Assembly (NCBI RefSeq): GCF_900111835.1
Contig: NZ_FOJP01000002.1
Coordinates: 1 to 64,000, forward strand
Length of the DNA: 64,000 nt
Reading direction: 5' to 3'
DNA from: Metapseudomonas otitidis
Lineage (GTDB): Bacteria; Pseudomonadota; Gammaproteobacteria; Pseudomonadales; Pseudomonadaceae
Position numbers and translations under genes: made by a program. This document shows positions 29,194 to 37,787 of the stretch, in pieces. The notes under the pieces are model-generated. The model had not been told where the DNA came from, did no database searches, and saw nothing but the letters and a program-made list of their open reading frames with translations. How positions within the stretch are numbered: position 1 is the stretch's first letter; each line of letters starts with the position of its first letter.

Positions 29194-29326
29194 GGTTCTC
29201 TCGCTCGTAGGGTGTGTGGCCCGCCACTCGCTGCGGGCTGTCACTCCCTCTGTCGCACGAGATTGGAAAAGGTATATGCGGATCGTTCTTGTTTTCATCC
29301 GTGCTTGTGGCGGCCCGGATTTTAGT

Positions 29327-29345
29327 GATAATTGTTTTCATTTGC
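29327..29345 (+). promoter_or_regulatory. Candidate Fur box
   Basis: GATAATTGTTTTCATTTGC matches the 19-bp Fur consensus at 13 of 19 positions by my count. It lies 26 bp upstream of the ECF sigma gene in the divergent gap with the receptor gene, the expected position for iron control of sigma/anti-sigma expression. Confidence 0.65.
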
Positions 29346-29370
29346 GACCTGCCGTGCCGATCCCTCCGCG

Positions 29371-29910
29371 ATGACTTCCCCCGAATCCCCGACCCTGCCC
29401 GCCGAGCGCTGCCCCGTGACCACGCTGTACACCGAGCACCACGGCTGGCTGCGCAACTGGCTGAGCTACCGGTTGCGCTCCTGGGGCCGGGGTGTCGCCG
29501 ATGACCTGGCCCAGGACGTGTTCCTGCGGGTGCTGGTGAGCCGCGATGCCAGCCAGGGTGGGGCCATCCAGCAGCCCCGCGCCTACCTGACCCGCATCGC
29601 CCAGTGCGTGCTGGTCAGCTGGCGGCGGCGCCATTCCCTGGAGCAGGCCTGGCTGGAGGCGCTGTCGCAGCTGCCGGAGCCGGAGCACCCTTCGCCGGAG
29701 CAGCGGAGCGTCATCCTGGAAACGCTGCATGAGGTGGACGCGCTGCTCGACACCTTGCGGCCGCCCGTGCGCCAGGCGTTCCTCATGGCGACCCTGGACG
29801 GCATGAAGCAGAAGGCCATCGCCGAGGCCCTGAACATCGCCCTGCCCACCGTGAAGAAGTACATCCACCAGGGCTACCTGGTCTGCCTGAGCCGGATGCC
29901 CGATGCCTGA
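29371..29910 (+). CDS. FecI-family ECF sigma factor
   Basis: 179 aa from ATG 29371. Region 2 with LRNWLSYRLRSWGRGVADDLAQDVFLRV and region 4 with the HTH MKQKAIAEALNIALPTVKKYI are the FecI pattern. It should transcribe the divergent TonB receptor gene when heme or siderophore binds. Stop overlaps the fecR-like start (ATGCCTGA), so the two are translationally coupled. Likely Fur-controlled. Confidence 0.92.
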   Translation: MTSPESPTLPAERCPVTTLYTEHHGWLRNWLSYRLRSWGRGVADDLAQDVFLRVLVSRDASQGGAIQQPRAYLTRIAQCVLVSWRRRHSLEQAWLEALSQLPEPEHPSPEQRSVILETLHEVDALLDTLRPPVRQAFLMATLDGMKQKAIAEALNIALPTVKKYIHQGYLVCLSRMPDA

Positions 29911-30868
29911 CCTGCGCGCCCCTGGCGACCCCATCGCTGCCACCGTGCTGGAACAGGCCGCGTCCTGGCTGCTGCTGATGCAGGAGCGGCCGCTGACACC
30001 TGCCGAACAGGCCGAGCTGGTGCGCTGGCAGCACGCCGGTCCCGAGCACGCGCGCGCCTGGCAGCGTGCCCAGCGGCTGCTGGATTGCCTGGGCACGTTG
30101 CCGCCGGGGTTGGCCCGGCAGGCCCTGTCCCGCCCGCTTGGCAGCAGCCGCCGCACGGTGCTGCGCAGCCTGCTGCTGGCCACCTGCTCGGCGCCGCTGG
30201 GGTGGTGGCTGTGGCAGCGCAGCCGGGCGGGCGTCGACTACCTCACGGCCCGGGGTGAGCGCCGCGAGCTGTGGCTGGAGGACGGCACCCAGGTGGCGCT
30301 GAACAGCGACACGGCCCTGCAGGTGCGCTTCAGCGCCGACCAGCGCCTGCTGCACCTGCAGCGCGGCGAGTTGTACGTGACCACGGCGGTGGACCGGCAG
30401 GTGCCGCCCCGGCCGCTGCGGGTACGCACCGGGCAGGGGCTGATGCAGGCGCTGGGCACGCGCTTCAGCGTCCGCACCTTCCCGGACGCGACCCTGCTCG
30501 CCGTCTACCAGGGGGCGGTGAAGGTGACCCTCGACCACCCGGGTGCCGTGCCGCACGAGGCGGTTCTGCAGGCCGGGCAGCAGGTGCGCTTCAGTCGTGA
30601 GCGGTTCGGTGCCGTGGAGGCCGCGCGCGAGTCCACCCTGGCCTGGCGCAAGGGGCTGCTGGTGGCGGAGGACATGCCGCTGGCGCAATGGGCGCAGGAG
30701 CTGATGCGCTACAGCGACCGGCCCCTGGCCTGGTCACCCGCCGTGGCGAGCCTGCGGGTGTCCGGCACCTTCCCCGTCGACGACCTGCCCCTGGCGCTGG
30801 CCATGCTGGCGCAGAGCCACGGGGTACGGGTCGAAGCCGTTGGCGAGGGGATGCGCATCCAGCGCTGA
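29903..30868 (+). CDS. FecR-family anti-sigma factor
   Basis: 321 aa. Cytoplasmic N-terminal DUF4880-like segment (AASWLLLMQERPLTPAEQAELVRW), one TM segment (about 88-103: LLLATCSAPLGWWLW), a periplasmic FecR domain with YLTARGERRELWLEDGTQV and LGTRFSVRT, and a C-terminal STN-like DUF4974 segment with sequence YSDRPLAWSP. It holds the adjacent sigma factor inactive and transmits receptor occupancy. Confidence 0.92.
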   Translation: MPDLRAPGDPIAATVLEQAASWLLLMQERPLTPAEQAELVRWQHAGPEHARAWQRAQRLLDCLGTLPPGLARQALSRPLGSSRRTVLRSLLLATCSAPLGWWLWQRSRAGVDYLTARGERRELWLEDGTQVALNSDTALQVRFSADQRLLHLQRGELYVTTAVDRQVPPRPLRVRTGQGLMQALGTRFSVRTFPDATLLAVYQGAVKVTLDHPGAVPHEAVLQAGQQVRFSRERFGAVEAARESTLAWRKGLLVAEDMPLAQWAQELMRYSDRPLAWSPAVASLRVSGTFPVDDLPLALAMLAQSHGVRVEAVGEGMRIQR

Positions 30869-30877
30869 GCGGCTGGA

Positions 30878-31687
30878 TCAGCCGAAGCGTGTGAGGAGAA
30901 TGTCCCGCTGAGCGCAGGCCTCCATGAAGGCGTCGCTGGCGAGGAAGGCGTATTCCCGTTCCCGGGCGTCTGCAATCGGGTCATCAGCGGCGCGCGGGCC
31001 GTGGCCGGGGTGGCACATCAGCAGGCCACGGTCGGGGCAGGCGTCCAGCCAGGCCTGCATGAGCCCCGGGAAGTCGGCCTCCGCTGTCAGGGCATAGAGG
31101 CCGGCGAACCAGGGCGGCGTGCGCAGCCCCTGGGCCTTGGCCCGCTGCTGGAAACCCCGGCAGGCGCTGGCCAGCACCCGCGCCTTGAGCCCGCTGTCGC
31201 CGGGGTGGGCGAGCCGGTCCGGCGCGCGCAGGTAGGGCGGTGCGATGGTTTCCCAGCGCTGTTCGATGGCCGCCAGCAGCGCCTCGCGGATCACCGGGAA
31301 GGCGTGCACGTGCTGGTGCCCGTCGATGAAGTCCGGCAGGCGGCCGAAGTGCTCGGCGAAGCGGTCGATCTGCGCCAGTGCCAGGTCCTGCAACCGTGCA
31401 CGGGGCAAGGCGCGGAGCTGGCTCAGCAGCAGCCAGTAGGGCAGCGAACGGGTTCCGTGCTCGAACGGATGGGTCAGGTTGAAGTGCAGGCCGATGTCCG
31501 CCTGGCCGTCGAAGGCCTTGAGTGCTCGGGCGTGCTCGGGCCACAGCGGCGACTGGCTCATCACGCTGGTGGCCGACAGGCGCCCGGCGCCCAGCAGCGC
31601 GAGGATGGCGCCGCTGGTGGCGTCGGTCTGGGCGAAGTCGTCGGCGCACAGGGTCAGCCGGCGGGGTGGGCGGGCGTGGCTGTTCAT
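30878..31687 (-). CDS. ChbG/HpnK (YdjC-like) carbohydrate deacetylase
   Basis: 269 aa. Metal-binding and catalytic residues of the YdjC family are present: Asp16-Asp17 (CADDF), His68 (GLHFN) and His124-x-His126-x-His128 (GHQHVH). These enzymes remove N-acetyl groups from sugars (ChbG on diacetylchitobiose, HpnK on a hopanoid glycan). It is the last gene of a four-gene overlapping operon with two glycosyltransferases and a GtrA flippase. In that context it probably deacetylates a lipid-linked amino sugar, as ArnD does in the aminoarabinose pathway. Confidence 0.86.
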   Translation of the reverse strand: MNSHARPPRRLTLCADDFAQTDATSGAILALLGAGRLSATSVMSQSPLWPEHARALKAFDGQADIGLHFNLTHPFEHGTRSLPYWLLLSQLRALPRARLQDLALAQIDRFAEHFGRLPDFIDGHQHVHAFPVIREALLAAIEQRWETIAPPYLRAPDRLAHPGDSGLKARVLASACRGFQQRAKAQGLRTPPWFAGLYALTAEADFPGLMQAWLDACPDRGLLMCHPGHGPRAADDPIADAREREYAFLASDAFMEACAQRDILLTRFG

Positions 31688-32073
31688 CCGGCACTCCCCG
31701 GCAGGCGGAAGGCCCAGAGCTTGCCGAGCACGAAGGTCATCCCGGCCACCAGGACAAGTACCAGCAGCAGGGCCGGGCGGTAGCCGAGGGCCGTATGCTG
31801 CAGCAGCAGGGCGTAGAGCCCTTCGTTGACCGCGAAGCTCAGGCAGGCGACGGCGAAGAAGCGTGGCAGGGCCTGGCGATGGGGCACGCCGGTGGCGCGG
31901 AAGGTCTGCACCCGGTGCCCCCAGTAGCTGACCTGAAAGGCCAGCAGGAAGCCCAGCACGTTGGCCAGCAGCGGCGCCAGCCCCAGGGGCACCAGCACCC
32001 AGGCCACGCTGGCGAAGTGCACCAGCAGGGCACTGATGCCGACCACGCCGAACCAGAACAGCTCGCGGCTCAA
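31684..32073 (-). CDS. GtrA family polyprenyl-phosphosugar flippase
   Basis: 129 aa from TTG 32073, which overlaps the upstream stop as TTGA and has GGGAG 9 nt upstream; no ATG or GTG gives a conserved start. Four transmembrane segments, with FGVVGISALLVHF and NVLGFLLAFQVSYWGHRVQTF of the GtrA family. GtrA proteins flip undecaprenyl-phosphate sugars to the periplasmic face. Stop overlaps the deacetylase start as ATGA. Confidence 0.85.
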   Translation of the reverse strand: MSRELFWFGVVGISALLVHFASVAWVLVPLGLAPLLANVLGFLLAFQVSYWGHRVQTFRATGVPHRQALPRFFAVACLSFAVNEGLYALLLQHTALGYRPALLLVLVLVAGMTFVLGKLWAFRLPGSAG

Positions 32074-33071
32074 GGGCGGGGCTCCCGGTCGCGGCTGCTG
32101 ATGCGGCTGATCAGGTAGTTGGGGCGCTGCTTGACCTCGTCGAAGATGCGCCCAACGTATTCGCCGAGGATGCCGATGGACAGCAGCTGGACCCCGCCGA
32201 GGAAGCACACTGCCACGGCCAGGGTCGGCCAGCCCCGCAGCGGGTTACCGAACAGCAGGGTGTGGATCAGCTCCCAGAAGGCGTAGCCGATGGCGAGCAG
32301 GGAGATCGTGCAGCCCACCAGAGTCCAGATGCGCAGGGGCAGGTTGGAGAAGGCGGTGAGCCCGGTGATGCCCAGGTCCAGCAGGCGCCGGTAGTTGAAG
32401 CTGCTGTGGCCGGCGCGGCGTTCGTCCACGCGGGTGATCATCGGCCGCTGGGTGAAGCCGACCCAGTGGTACAGGCCCTTCATGAAGCGGTTGCGCTCGG
32501 GCATTTGGCGCAGGGCCTCCAGCACGCAGCGGTCGAGCACGCGGAAGTCCTGGGTGTCCGGCGGCATTTTGTGCCGGCAGCCGCTGTTGGTCAGGCGGTA
32601 GAAGGCGTGGGTGCACAGGCGCTTGATCCAGGGCTCGCCACGGCGGTGTTCGCGCACGCTGTAGACCATGTCGTAGCCCTGGCGCCATTGTTCGAGGAAG
32701 TCCGGGACGCGCTCCGGCGGGTGCTGGAAGTCGCAGTCGATCAGTACCGCCACGTCGCCCCGGGCCTGGTCGATGCCGGCACTCAGGGCGATCTCCTTGC
32801 CGAAGTTGCGCGACAGCTGGATCAGCGTCACGGGCAGCGCCTCCAGCTGGCCGAGTACCTGCTGCACGGTGTCGTCGCGGCTGCCGTCGTCCACCACCAC
32901 CAGTTCGTGGCGGTAGCCGGCGGCGTCGAGCAGGGCATGCAGGGTCTGCAGCATCGGCACGATGTTGGCCGCCTCGTTGTAGGCCGGCAGGATGCAGCTG
33001 ACCAGCGGATCGGCCGGCCGCTCCTGGGCACGCAGCGACAGCAGGTAGGGGGGCACCTGGTAATCAGTCAT
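32070..33071 (-). CDS. GT2 family polyprenyl-phosphate glycosyltransferase
   Basis: 333 aa. N-terminal GT-A domain with CILPAYNEAANI, VVDDGSRDDT and DCDFQHPP (DxD/DxQ-type metal site), then two C-terminal membrane segments (about 245-270 and 280-305), as in GtrB, ArnC and dolichol-phosphate mannose synthase. It should attach a sugar to undecaprenyl phosphate on the cytoplasmic side. Overlaps the GT39 gene by 8 bp. Confidence 0.91.
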   Translation of the reverse strand: MTDYQVPPYLLSLRAQERPADPLVSCILPAYNEAANIVPMLQTLHALLDAAGYRHELVVVDDGSRDDTVQQVLGQLEALPVTLIQLSRNFGKEIALSAGIDQARGDVAVLIDCDFQHPPERVPDFLEQWRQGYDMVYSVREHRRGEPWIKRLCTHAFYRLTNSGCRHKMPPDTQDFRVLDRCVLEALRQMPERNRFMKGLYHWVGFTQRPMITRVDERRAGHSSFNYRRLLDLGITGLTAFSNLPLRIWTLVGCTISLLAIGYAFWELIHTLLFGNPLRGWPTLAVAVCFLGGVQLLSIGILGEYVGRIFDEVKQRPNYLISRISSRDREPRP

Positions 33072-34557
33072 GGCGATGGTCCTCGGCGTCCGGGATGGGG
33101 GCGGCTTCGCCCAGCAGCAGGAAGGTGTTGCCGACGTTGCGCACCTGCGCCACGGGTTCGAAGCGGACGCGGATGTCCGCCGGCAGCTGGCGCAGGTCCT
33201 TGTCCTCGCAGACGATGAAGCTGCCGGGGCGGCCGCTCAGCCAGGCGCGCAGCTGCTCCGGGTCTGCGGTGGTGCGGGCGCGACCGTGGGAATAGAACTC
33301 GGCGGAGAAGGCGCGGCTGTCGCTCCAGTACACCAGCGCACTGGCCGGCGACGGATGCTGGGTACGCCAGGCGGCGATCACGTCCTTCTGGGTGCGCAGG
33401 TAGCGGTCCCCCTGGAAGTGGTTGACGGCCAGCACACCGGCCAGCAGCAGGGCGCCGATGGCGGCGATCAGGGGCAGGGCGCTGCCACTGTCGGGGTTGC
33501 GCCGGGCCCGCAGCCAGAGCTCGGCGAACAGCAGGGCGCAGCCCGGCAGCATGGGCATGGGGTAGGGGAAGATGATGTTGCCGGAGAGGGTGAAGAACAG
33601 CGGCGTCATCAGCGTCCAGAGCGCCAGGTAGAGCACCCAGCCGTCCTCGTCGCGCACCAGGCGTGGCAACTGGCGGCCGTGGCGGGCCAGCCAGGCCAGC
33701 ATGACCAGCGACCAGGGCAGCAGGGCGGCGAAGGTGTAGGGCCAGATCATGCCGCGCGGGGTGGCATGGGCGAAGCCGTACTTGTCGCCCTTCCAGCCGG
33801 CATCGAGGAAGCGGTTGAGGTGCTCGCCGACGATGAAGTAGTTCAGGAAGCCCGGGGTGCGGTGTTCCGCCAGCAGGTACCAGGGCAGTGCGATGGCCAG
33901 CATCAGGGGGATGCCGTTGAGCCAGGGCAGGCGCTGCCAGAGGGCACGCCAGCGGTTGCCCAGCAGCACCCAGAAGAACACCGGCATGCCCACCAGCACG
34001 CCGGCGAGCGGGCCCTTGGCCAGCAGGCCGAGCCCCAGCCCAACGAACAGCAGGTAGCCCCAGGTCCGGCTGCCGAGGACCACGGCACGCCAGATGGCCA
34101 CCAGGCTGAAGGTGACGCAGAACAGCAGGGCGGAATCGGTCATCACCGTGCCGGCGGTGCCGAGGAACAGCAGCCCGCTGCCGAGGATCAGCGCGCAGGC
34201 GAGGGCGGCGTCACGGCCGCTGCGCTGGCGGATCAGGCTGCATGCCAGCAGCAGGGTGGCCACGGCCAGCAGCAGCGAAGGCAGCCGTGCCGCCAGCTCC
34301 GTGGCGCCGAGCAGGTCCATGCTGCCGGCGGAGAGCCAGGTGGACAGCGGCGGTTTGGCCCAGAAGGGCACGCCGTAGTCGTGCCACAGGGTGACCCAGT
34401 CGCCGGTCTCCCACATCTTGCGGGCGATCTCGCCATAGCGGGCTTCGGTCTTGTCGGTGAGGGGGAGTGCCCAGGCGGCGATGAGACGCAGGAGCAGCAG
34501 GAGAAGAAGGACGGGGATCGCGAGTCGCTGCCAGCGCATGGTCGGAGAGGTCTGCAT
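33064..34557 (-). CDS. GT39/ArnT-like glycosyltransferase
   Basis: 497 aa with about 12 transmembrane segments and a C-terminal periplasmic domain. PLTDKTEARYGEIARKMWETGDW contains the acidic DxTEARY motif conserved in ArnT-type lipid A glycosyltransferases and bacterial protein mannosyltransferases. It should transfer a sugar from undecaprenyl phosphate to an acceptor in the periplasm, possibly lipid A or core LPS. It is the first gene of the operon GT39-GT2-gtrA-chbG; a short 11-bp-period direct repeat upstream may be a regulator site. Confidence 0.9.
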   Translation of the reverse strand: MQTSPTMRWQRLAIPVLLLLLLLRLIAAWALPLTDKTEARYGEIARKMWETGDWVTLWHDYGVPFWAKPPLSTWLSAGSMDLLGATELAARLPSLLLAVATLLLACSLIRQRSGRDAALACALILGSGLLFLGTAGTVMTDSALLFCVTFSLVAIWRAVVLGSRTWGYLLFVGLGLGLLAKGPLAGVLVGMPVFFWVLLGNRWRALWQRLPWLNGIPLMLAIALPWYLLAEHRTPGFLNYFIVGEHLNRFLDAGWKGDKYGFAHATPRGMIWPYTFAALLPWSLVMLAWLARHGRQLPRLVRDEDGWVLYLALWTLMTPLFFTLSGNIIFPYPMPMLPGCALLFAELWLRARRNPDSGSALPLIAAIGALLLAGVLAVNHFQGDRYLRTQKDVIAAWRTQHPSPASALVYWSDSRAFSAEFYSHGRARTTADPEQLRAWLSGRPGSFIVCEDKDLRQLPADIRVRFEPVAQVRNVGNTFLLLGEAAPIPDAEDHRHD

Positions 34558-34625
34558 GAGGGTCGATACGCTCCCTGTGGTGCCGTTGGAGCCGCCCAGG
34601 CTCGGTGCAAAGCGTAAGTGAGGCT

Positions 34626-34645
34626 GGCTGTACGGCGGCTGTACG
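34626..34645. repeat. Tandem direct repeat, 11-bp period, upstream of the GT39 operon
   Basis: GGCTGTACG occurs twice with a 2-bp spacer, that is, one helical turn apart. This spacing is typical of OmpR-type response-regulator half-sites. It lies 69 bp upstream of the GT39 start. The cognate regulator is unknown. Confidence 0.5.
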
Positions 34646-34657
34646 AATGATCAGAGT

Positions 34658-34684
34658 CCCCCGGTGACACGCGTCGGCCGGGGG
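34658..34684 (-). terminator. Hairpin downstream of the bdlA-like gene
   Basis: CCCCCGG / CCGGGGG arms around a 13-nt loop, 16 bp past the stop codon on the minus strand. There is no T-run, so evidence for termination is weak. Confidence 0.4.
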
Positions 34685-34699
34685 GCACCGCAGGCTGGA

Positions 34700-36004
34700 T
34701 CAGTCGGTGTAGGAGAGGGCGATCTGGGCCACGGCGTCGACCACGCGCTGGGCTTCGGAGCGGATTTCATTGATTACCGTGCCGGCCTGGTTGGCCAGCT
34801 CCACGCCACGCTGTGCGCGGCTCTGGGTGGTGGCCATGCCGGTCACTGCATCGTGCGCCAGGCTCTGGTTCTGCTGCACCACGGCCTTGATCTCCACCGT
34901 GGCCTGGCTGGTGCGGAAGGCCAGTTGGCGGACCTCGTCGGCCACCACCGCGAAGCCGCGCCCCTGGTCGCCGGCGCGAGCGGCCTCGATGGCGGCGTTG
35001 AGCGCCAGCAGGTTGGTCTGGTCGGCAATGGAGCGGATCACCTGGACGATGTTGGTGATCTGCTCCGACTGCTGGTTGAGGCCTTCGATCTGCCCGGCCA
35101 CGGCGGCCAGGTCGTCGGCGATCTCGGTGACCACCTGGACCGTCTCGGCGACGGTGCGGGTGCCCCGGTCGGCGGTGATGTCGGTTTCCCGGGCGATGTC
35201 CTGGGCCAGCTGCGCGGCGGCGGCCTCGGTGTCGCGCCGCAGCATCTGCGGGGTGATGTCGGTGGCGAACTTGACCACGCCGTAGGGGCGCCCGGTGGAG
35301 TCGTACAGCGGGCTGTAGGTGGCGCGCAGCCAGATGGTGCTGCCGGAGCGGGTGAGCCGGCGGAAACGGTCGGAGATGTACTCGCCGTGGCGCAGGCGGT
35401 CCCAGAAGTGCTGGTAGTCGCTGCCGCTGGCTTCGTCCGGGCAGCAGAACAGGCTGTGGTGCTTGCCCTGCACCTCGTCGAGGCTGTAGCCCATCAGGCC
35501 GAGGAAGTTGGCGTTGGCGCCCACCACCCTGCCTTCGAGGTCGAACTCGATGGCCGCCATCGCGTGGTTGATGGCGTTTACGTAGCTCTCGTGGACGTGC
35601 TCGGCTTCCAGTTGGCGGGTGATGTCGGTGGCGACCTTGAGGATGCGGATGGTCTGGCCGGCTTCATCCAGCACCGGCATGTAGGTGGCCTCCAGCCATA
35701 CCTGGCGACCGCTGCGGGTCAGGCGCATGAAGCGGTCGCTGAAGTGCTCGCCGGCCCGCAGGCGGCGCCAGAACTCCTCGTAGGCCGGGCTGCGCACCAG
35801 TTCCGGGGTGCAGAACAGGCTGTGATTGCGCCCCAGTACGTTGTCCAGCTGGTAGTCCACGACGCCCAGGAACGCGGCGTTGGCATCGAGGATGGTGCCG
35901 TCCGGGCTGAACTCGATCATCGCCATGGCGTTGCGGATGGCCCGCAGCTCGAGCTCTCCCAGCGATACGGGCGGCGCGGCCGGCTTCTTCCTGGCAAACC
36001 ACAT
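34700..36004 (-). CDS. bdlA: BdlA-like soluble PAS-PAS methyl-accepting protein
   Basis: 434 aa, no transmembrane segment. Two related PAS domains (about 20-130 and 145-255), each with an IEF...G-x-x-x-x-AN-x-x-FL pattern, are followed by a methyl-accepting signalling domain with the tip [25 protein letters not shown] architecture and size match BdlA, the biofilm dispersion locus protein of P. aeruginosa, but Aer-2-like energy sensors also exist. A nearby diguanylate cyclase gene is not part of its transcription unit. Confidence 0.7.
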   Translation of the reverse strand: MWFARKKPAAPPVSLGELELRAIRNAMAMIEFSPDGTILDANAAFLGVVDYQLDNVLGRNHSLFCTPELVRSPAYEEFWRRLRAGEHFSDRFMRLTRSGRQVWLEATYMPVLDEAGQTIRILKVATDITRQLEAEHVHESYVNAINHAMAAIEFDLEGRVVGANANFLGLMGYSLDEVQGKHHSLFCCPDEASGSDYQHFWDRLRHGEYISDRFRRLTRSGSTIWLRATYSPLYDSTGRPYGVVKFATDITPQMLRRDTEAAAAQLAQDIARETDITADRGTRTVAETVQVVTEIADDLAAVAGQIEGLNQQSEQITNIVQVIRSIADQTNLLALNAAIEAARAGDQGRGFAVVADEVRQLAFRTSQATVEIKAVVQQNQSLAHDAVTGMATTQSRAQRGVELANQAGTVINEIRSEAQRVVDAVAQIALSYTD

Positions 36005-36122
36005 GGTCGGCTTCCTCTATCAGATTCGAAAGCCGCCCACGGTAGCGGAAGGCCATCGGTGCTTCCGGAGGGGCTGGCCGATGGAGGAGGGGGAATGCCT
36101 CGACGGTGCGCGTAGGACTGTT

Positions 36123-36401
36123 TCAGTCCCTGAAGAACACCTGCACCAGGTGATAGCCGAACTGGCTCTTCACCGGGCCGTGGATGGTGCGCACCGGCTT
36201 TTTGAAGATCACCTGGTCGATCACCCGCACCATCTGTCCGGGGCGCACTTCGCCCAGGTCGCCGCCGCGCTTGCCGGACGGGCAGATGGAGTGCTTCTTC
36301 GCCAGCACGGCGAAGTCCTCGCCCTTGGCCAGGCGCTGCTTGATCTGTTCGGCTTCCGCCTCGGTCTTGACCAGGATGTGGCGGGCAAGGGCCTTGGCCA
36401 T
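36123..36401 (-). CDS. ppiC: Peptidyl-prolyl cis-trans isomerase, small parvulin (PpiC)
   Basis: 92 aa, a stand-alone parvulin domain without signal peptide. ARHILVK, CPSGKRGGDLGEV and SQFGYHLVQV are the three conserved blocks. ATG 36401 has GAGGAAA upstream and gives the same length as E. coli PpiC (93 aa). Cytoplasmic folding helper. Divergent from the pilus ATPase gene. Confidence 0.93.
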   Translation of the reverse strand: MAKALARHILVKTEAEAEQIKQRLAKGEDFAVLAKKHSICPSGKRGGDLGEVRPGQMVRVIDQVIFKKPVRTIHGPVKSQFGYHLVQVFFRD

Positions 36402-36544
36402 GGGATTTCCTCTTGGTTTGTGGAGCCGTTCATTGTGCCAGCCACAGGCCGGGCCATACAGTTCGTCGCCTTCACGGCACATGCCGTGCCCACTGGCGAA
36501 ATTCGCCTACCGTTACCTTGTCCCGCCCCACGGATACACGCCCC

Positions 36545-37759
36545 ATGGATCTCCCTTCGATGCTGAAGGTCCTTGCCTCCCAGGATGGCTCGGACCTCTA
36601 CCTGTCCACCGGCGCGCCGCCCTGCGCCAAGTTCAACGGCGTGCTCAAGCCGCTGAGCGCCGACCCGCTGAAGCCGGGGGATGTGGCGCGTATCGCCGAG
36701 TCGATCATGGACCCGGAGCAACGCGTCGAATTCAACCATGAGCTGGAGATGAACCTGGCGATCTCGGTGCCCAACGTGGGGCGCTTCCGCATCAACATCT
36801 TCAAGCAGCGCAACGAGGTCTCCATCGTTGCGCGCAACATCAAGCTGGACATCCCCCGCTTCGAGGACCTCAAGCTGCCCGAGGTGCTGCTCAAGGTAGT
36901 GATGGAGAAGCGCGGCCTGGTGCTCTTCGTCGGCGGCACCGGCTCCGGCAAGTCCACCTCCCTGGCGGCGCTGATCGACTACCGCAACCGCAACAGCGGC
37001 GGGCACATCATCACCATCGAGGACCCGGTGGAGTACGTGCACCGGCACAAGAAATCCATCATCAACCAGCGCGAGGTGGGGGTGGACACCCGCAGCTTCC
37101 ACGCCGCCCTGAAGAACACCCTGCGCCAGGCGCCGGACGTGATCCTCATCGGCGAGATCCGCGACCGCGAAACCATGGAGCACGCCCTGGCCTTCGCCGA
37201 CACCGGCCACCTGGCCATTTCCACCCTGCATGCGAACAACGCCAACCAGGCGCTGGACCGCATCATCAACTTCTTCCCCGAGGAGCGCCGGCCGCAGTTG
37301 CTCAACGACCTGGGCAACAACCTCAAGGCCTTCGTCTCCCAGCGCCTGGTGCGCACTTCCGACGGCAAGCGTCGCGCGGCGGTGGAGGTGCTGCTGGGCA
37401 CTTCCACCATCAGCGACCTGATCAAGCGCGGTGACTTCAGCTCCATCAAGGAGATCATGGAGAAGTCCAAGGCCCTGGGCATGCAGACCTTCGACCAGGC
37501 GCTGTTCGACCTGGTGGTGGAAGGTGCCATCAGCGAGGACGAGGCGATCAAGAACGCCGACTCCGCCAACAACCTGCGCCTCAAGCTGAAGCTCTACCGC
37601 GACGGCCCGGCTCCCGCACCGACGCCCGCTCCCGCCGCCGCACCCACCCCGCCACCGGCCGCGACCCGTACCCAGGACGCAGCCAGCTGGGGGCTGGAGC
37701 TGAAGCTGGAGGAACTGCCCGAGGAAACGCCACCGGAAGATCCGGGCAAGCATTTCTGA
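36545..37759 (+). CDS. PilT/PilU-type retraction ATPase
   Basis: 404 aa. Secretion ATPase with Walker A GGTGSGKS (130-137), Asp box TIEDPVEYVH, Walker B IGEIRD and a His box ISTLHANN. It powers disassembly of type IV pilus fibres. The sequence is closest in style to PilU/PilT2 rather than PilT, but it is not beside pilT. From about residue 353 to the end a low-complexity tail (repeated AP/PT, then acidic) is added that is absent from classical PilT. ATG 36545 begins the conserved MDLPSMLKVL. Confidence 0.88.
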   Translation: MDLPSMLKVLASQDGSDLYLSTGAPPCAKFNGVLKPLSADPLKPGDVARIAESIMDPEQRVEFNHELEMNLAISVPNVGRFRINIFKQRNEVSIVARNIKLDIPRFEDLKLPEVLLKVVMEKRGLVLFVGGTGSGKSTSLAALIDYRNRNSGGHIITIEDPVEYVHRHKKSIINQREVGVDTRSFHAALKNTLRQAPDVILIGEIRDRETMEHALAFADTGHLAISTLHANNANQALDRIINFFPEERRPQLLNDLGNNLKAFVSQRLVRTSDGKRRAAVEVLLGTSTISDLIKRGDFSSIKEIMEKSKALGMQTFDQALFDLVVEGAISEDEAIKNADSANNLRLKLKLYRDGPAPAPTPAPAAAPTPPPAATRTQDAASWGLELKLEELPEETPPEDPGKHF

Positions 37760-37787
37760 CACCTGCGCGCGGGCAGGGCGTTCCCGT

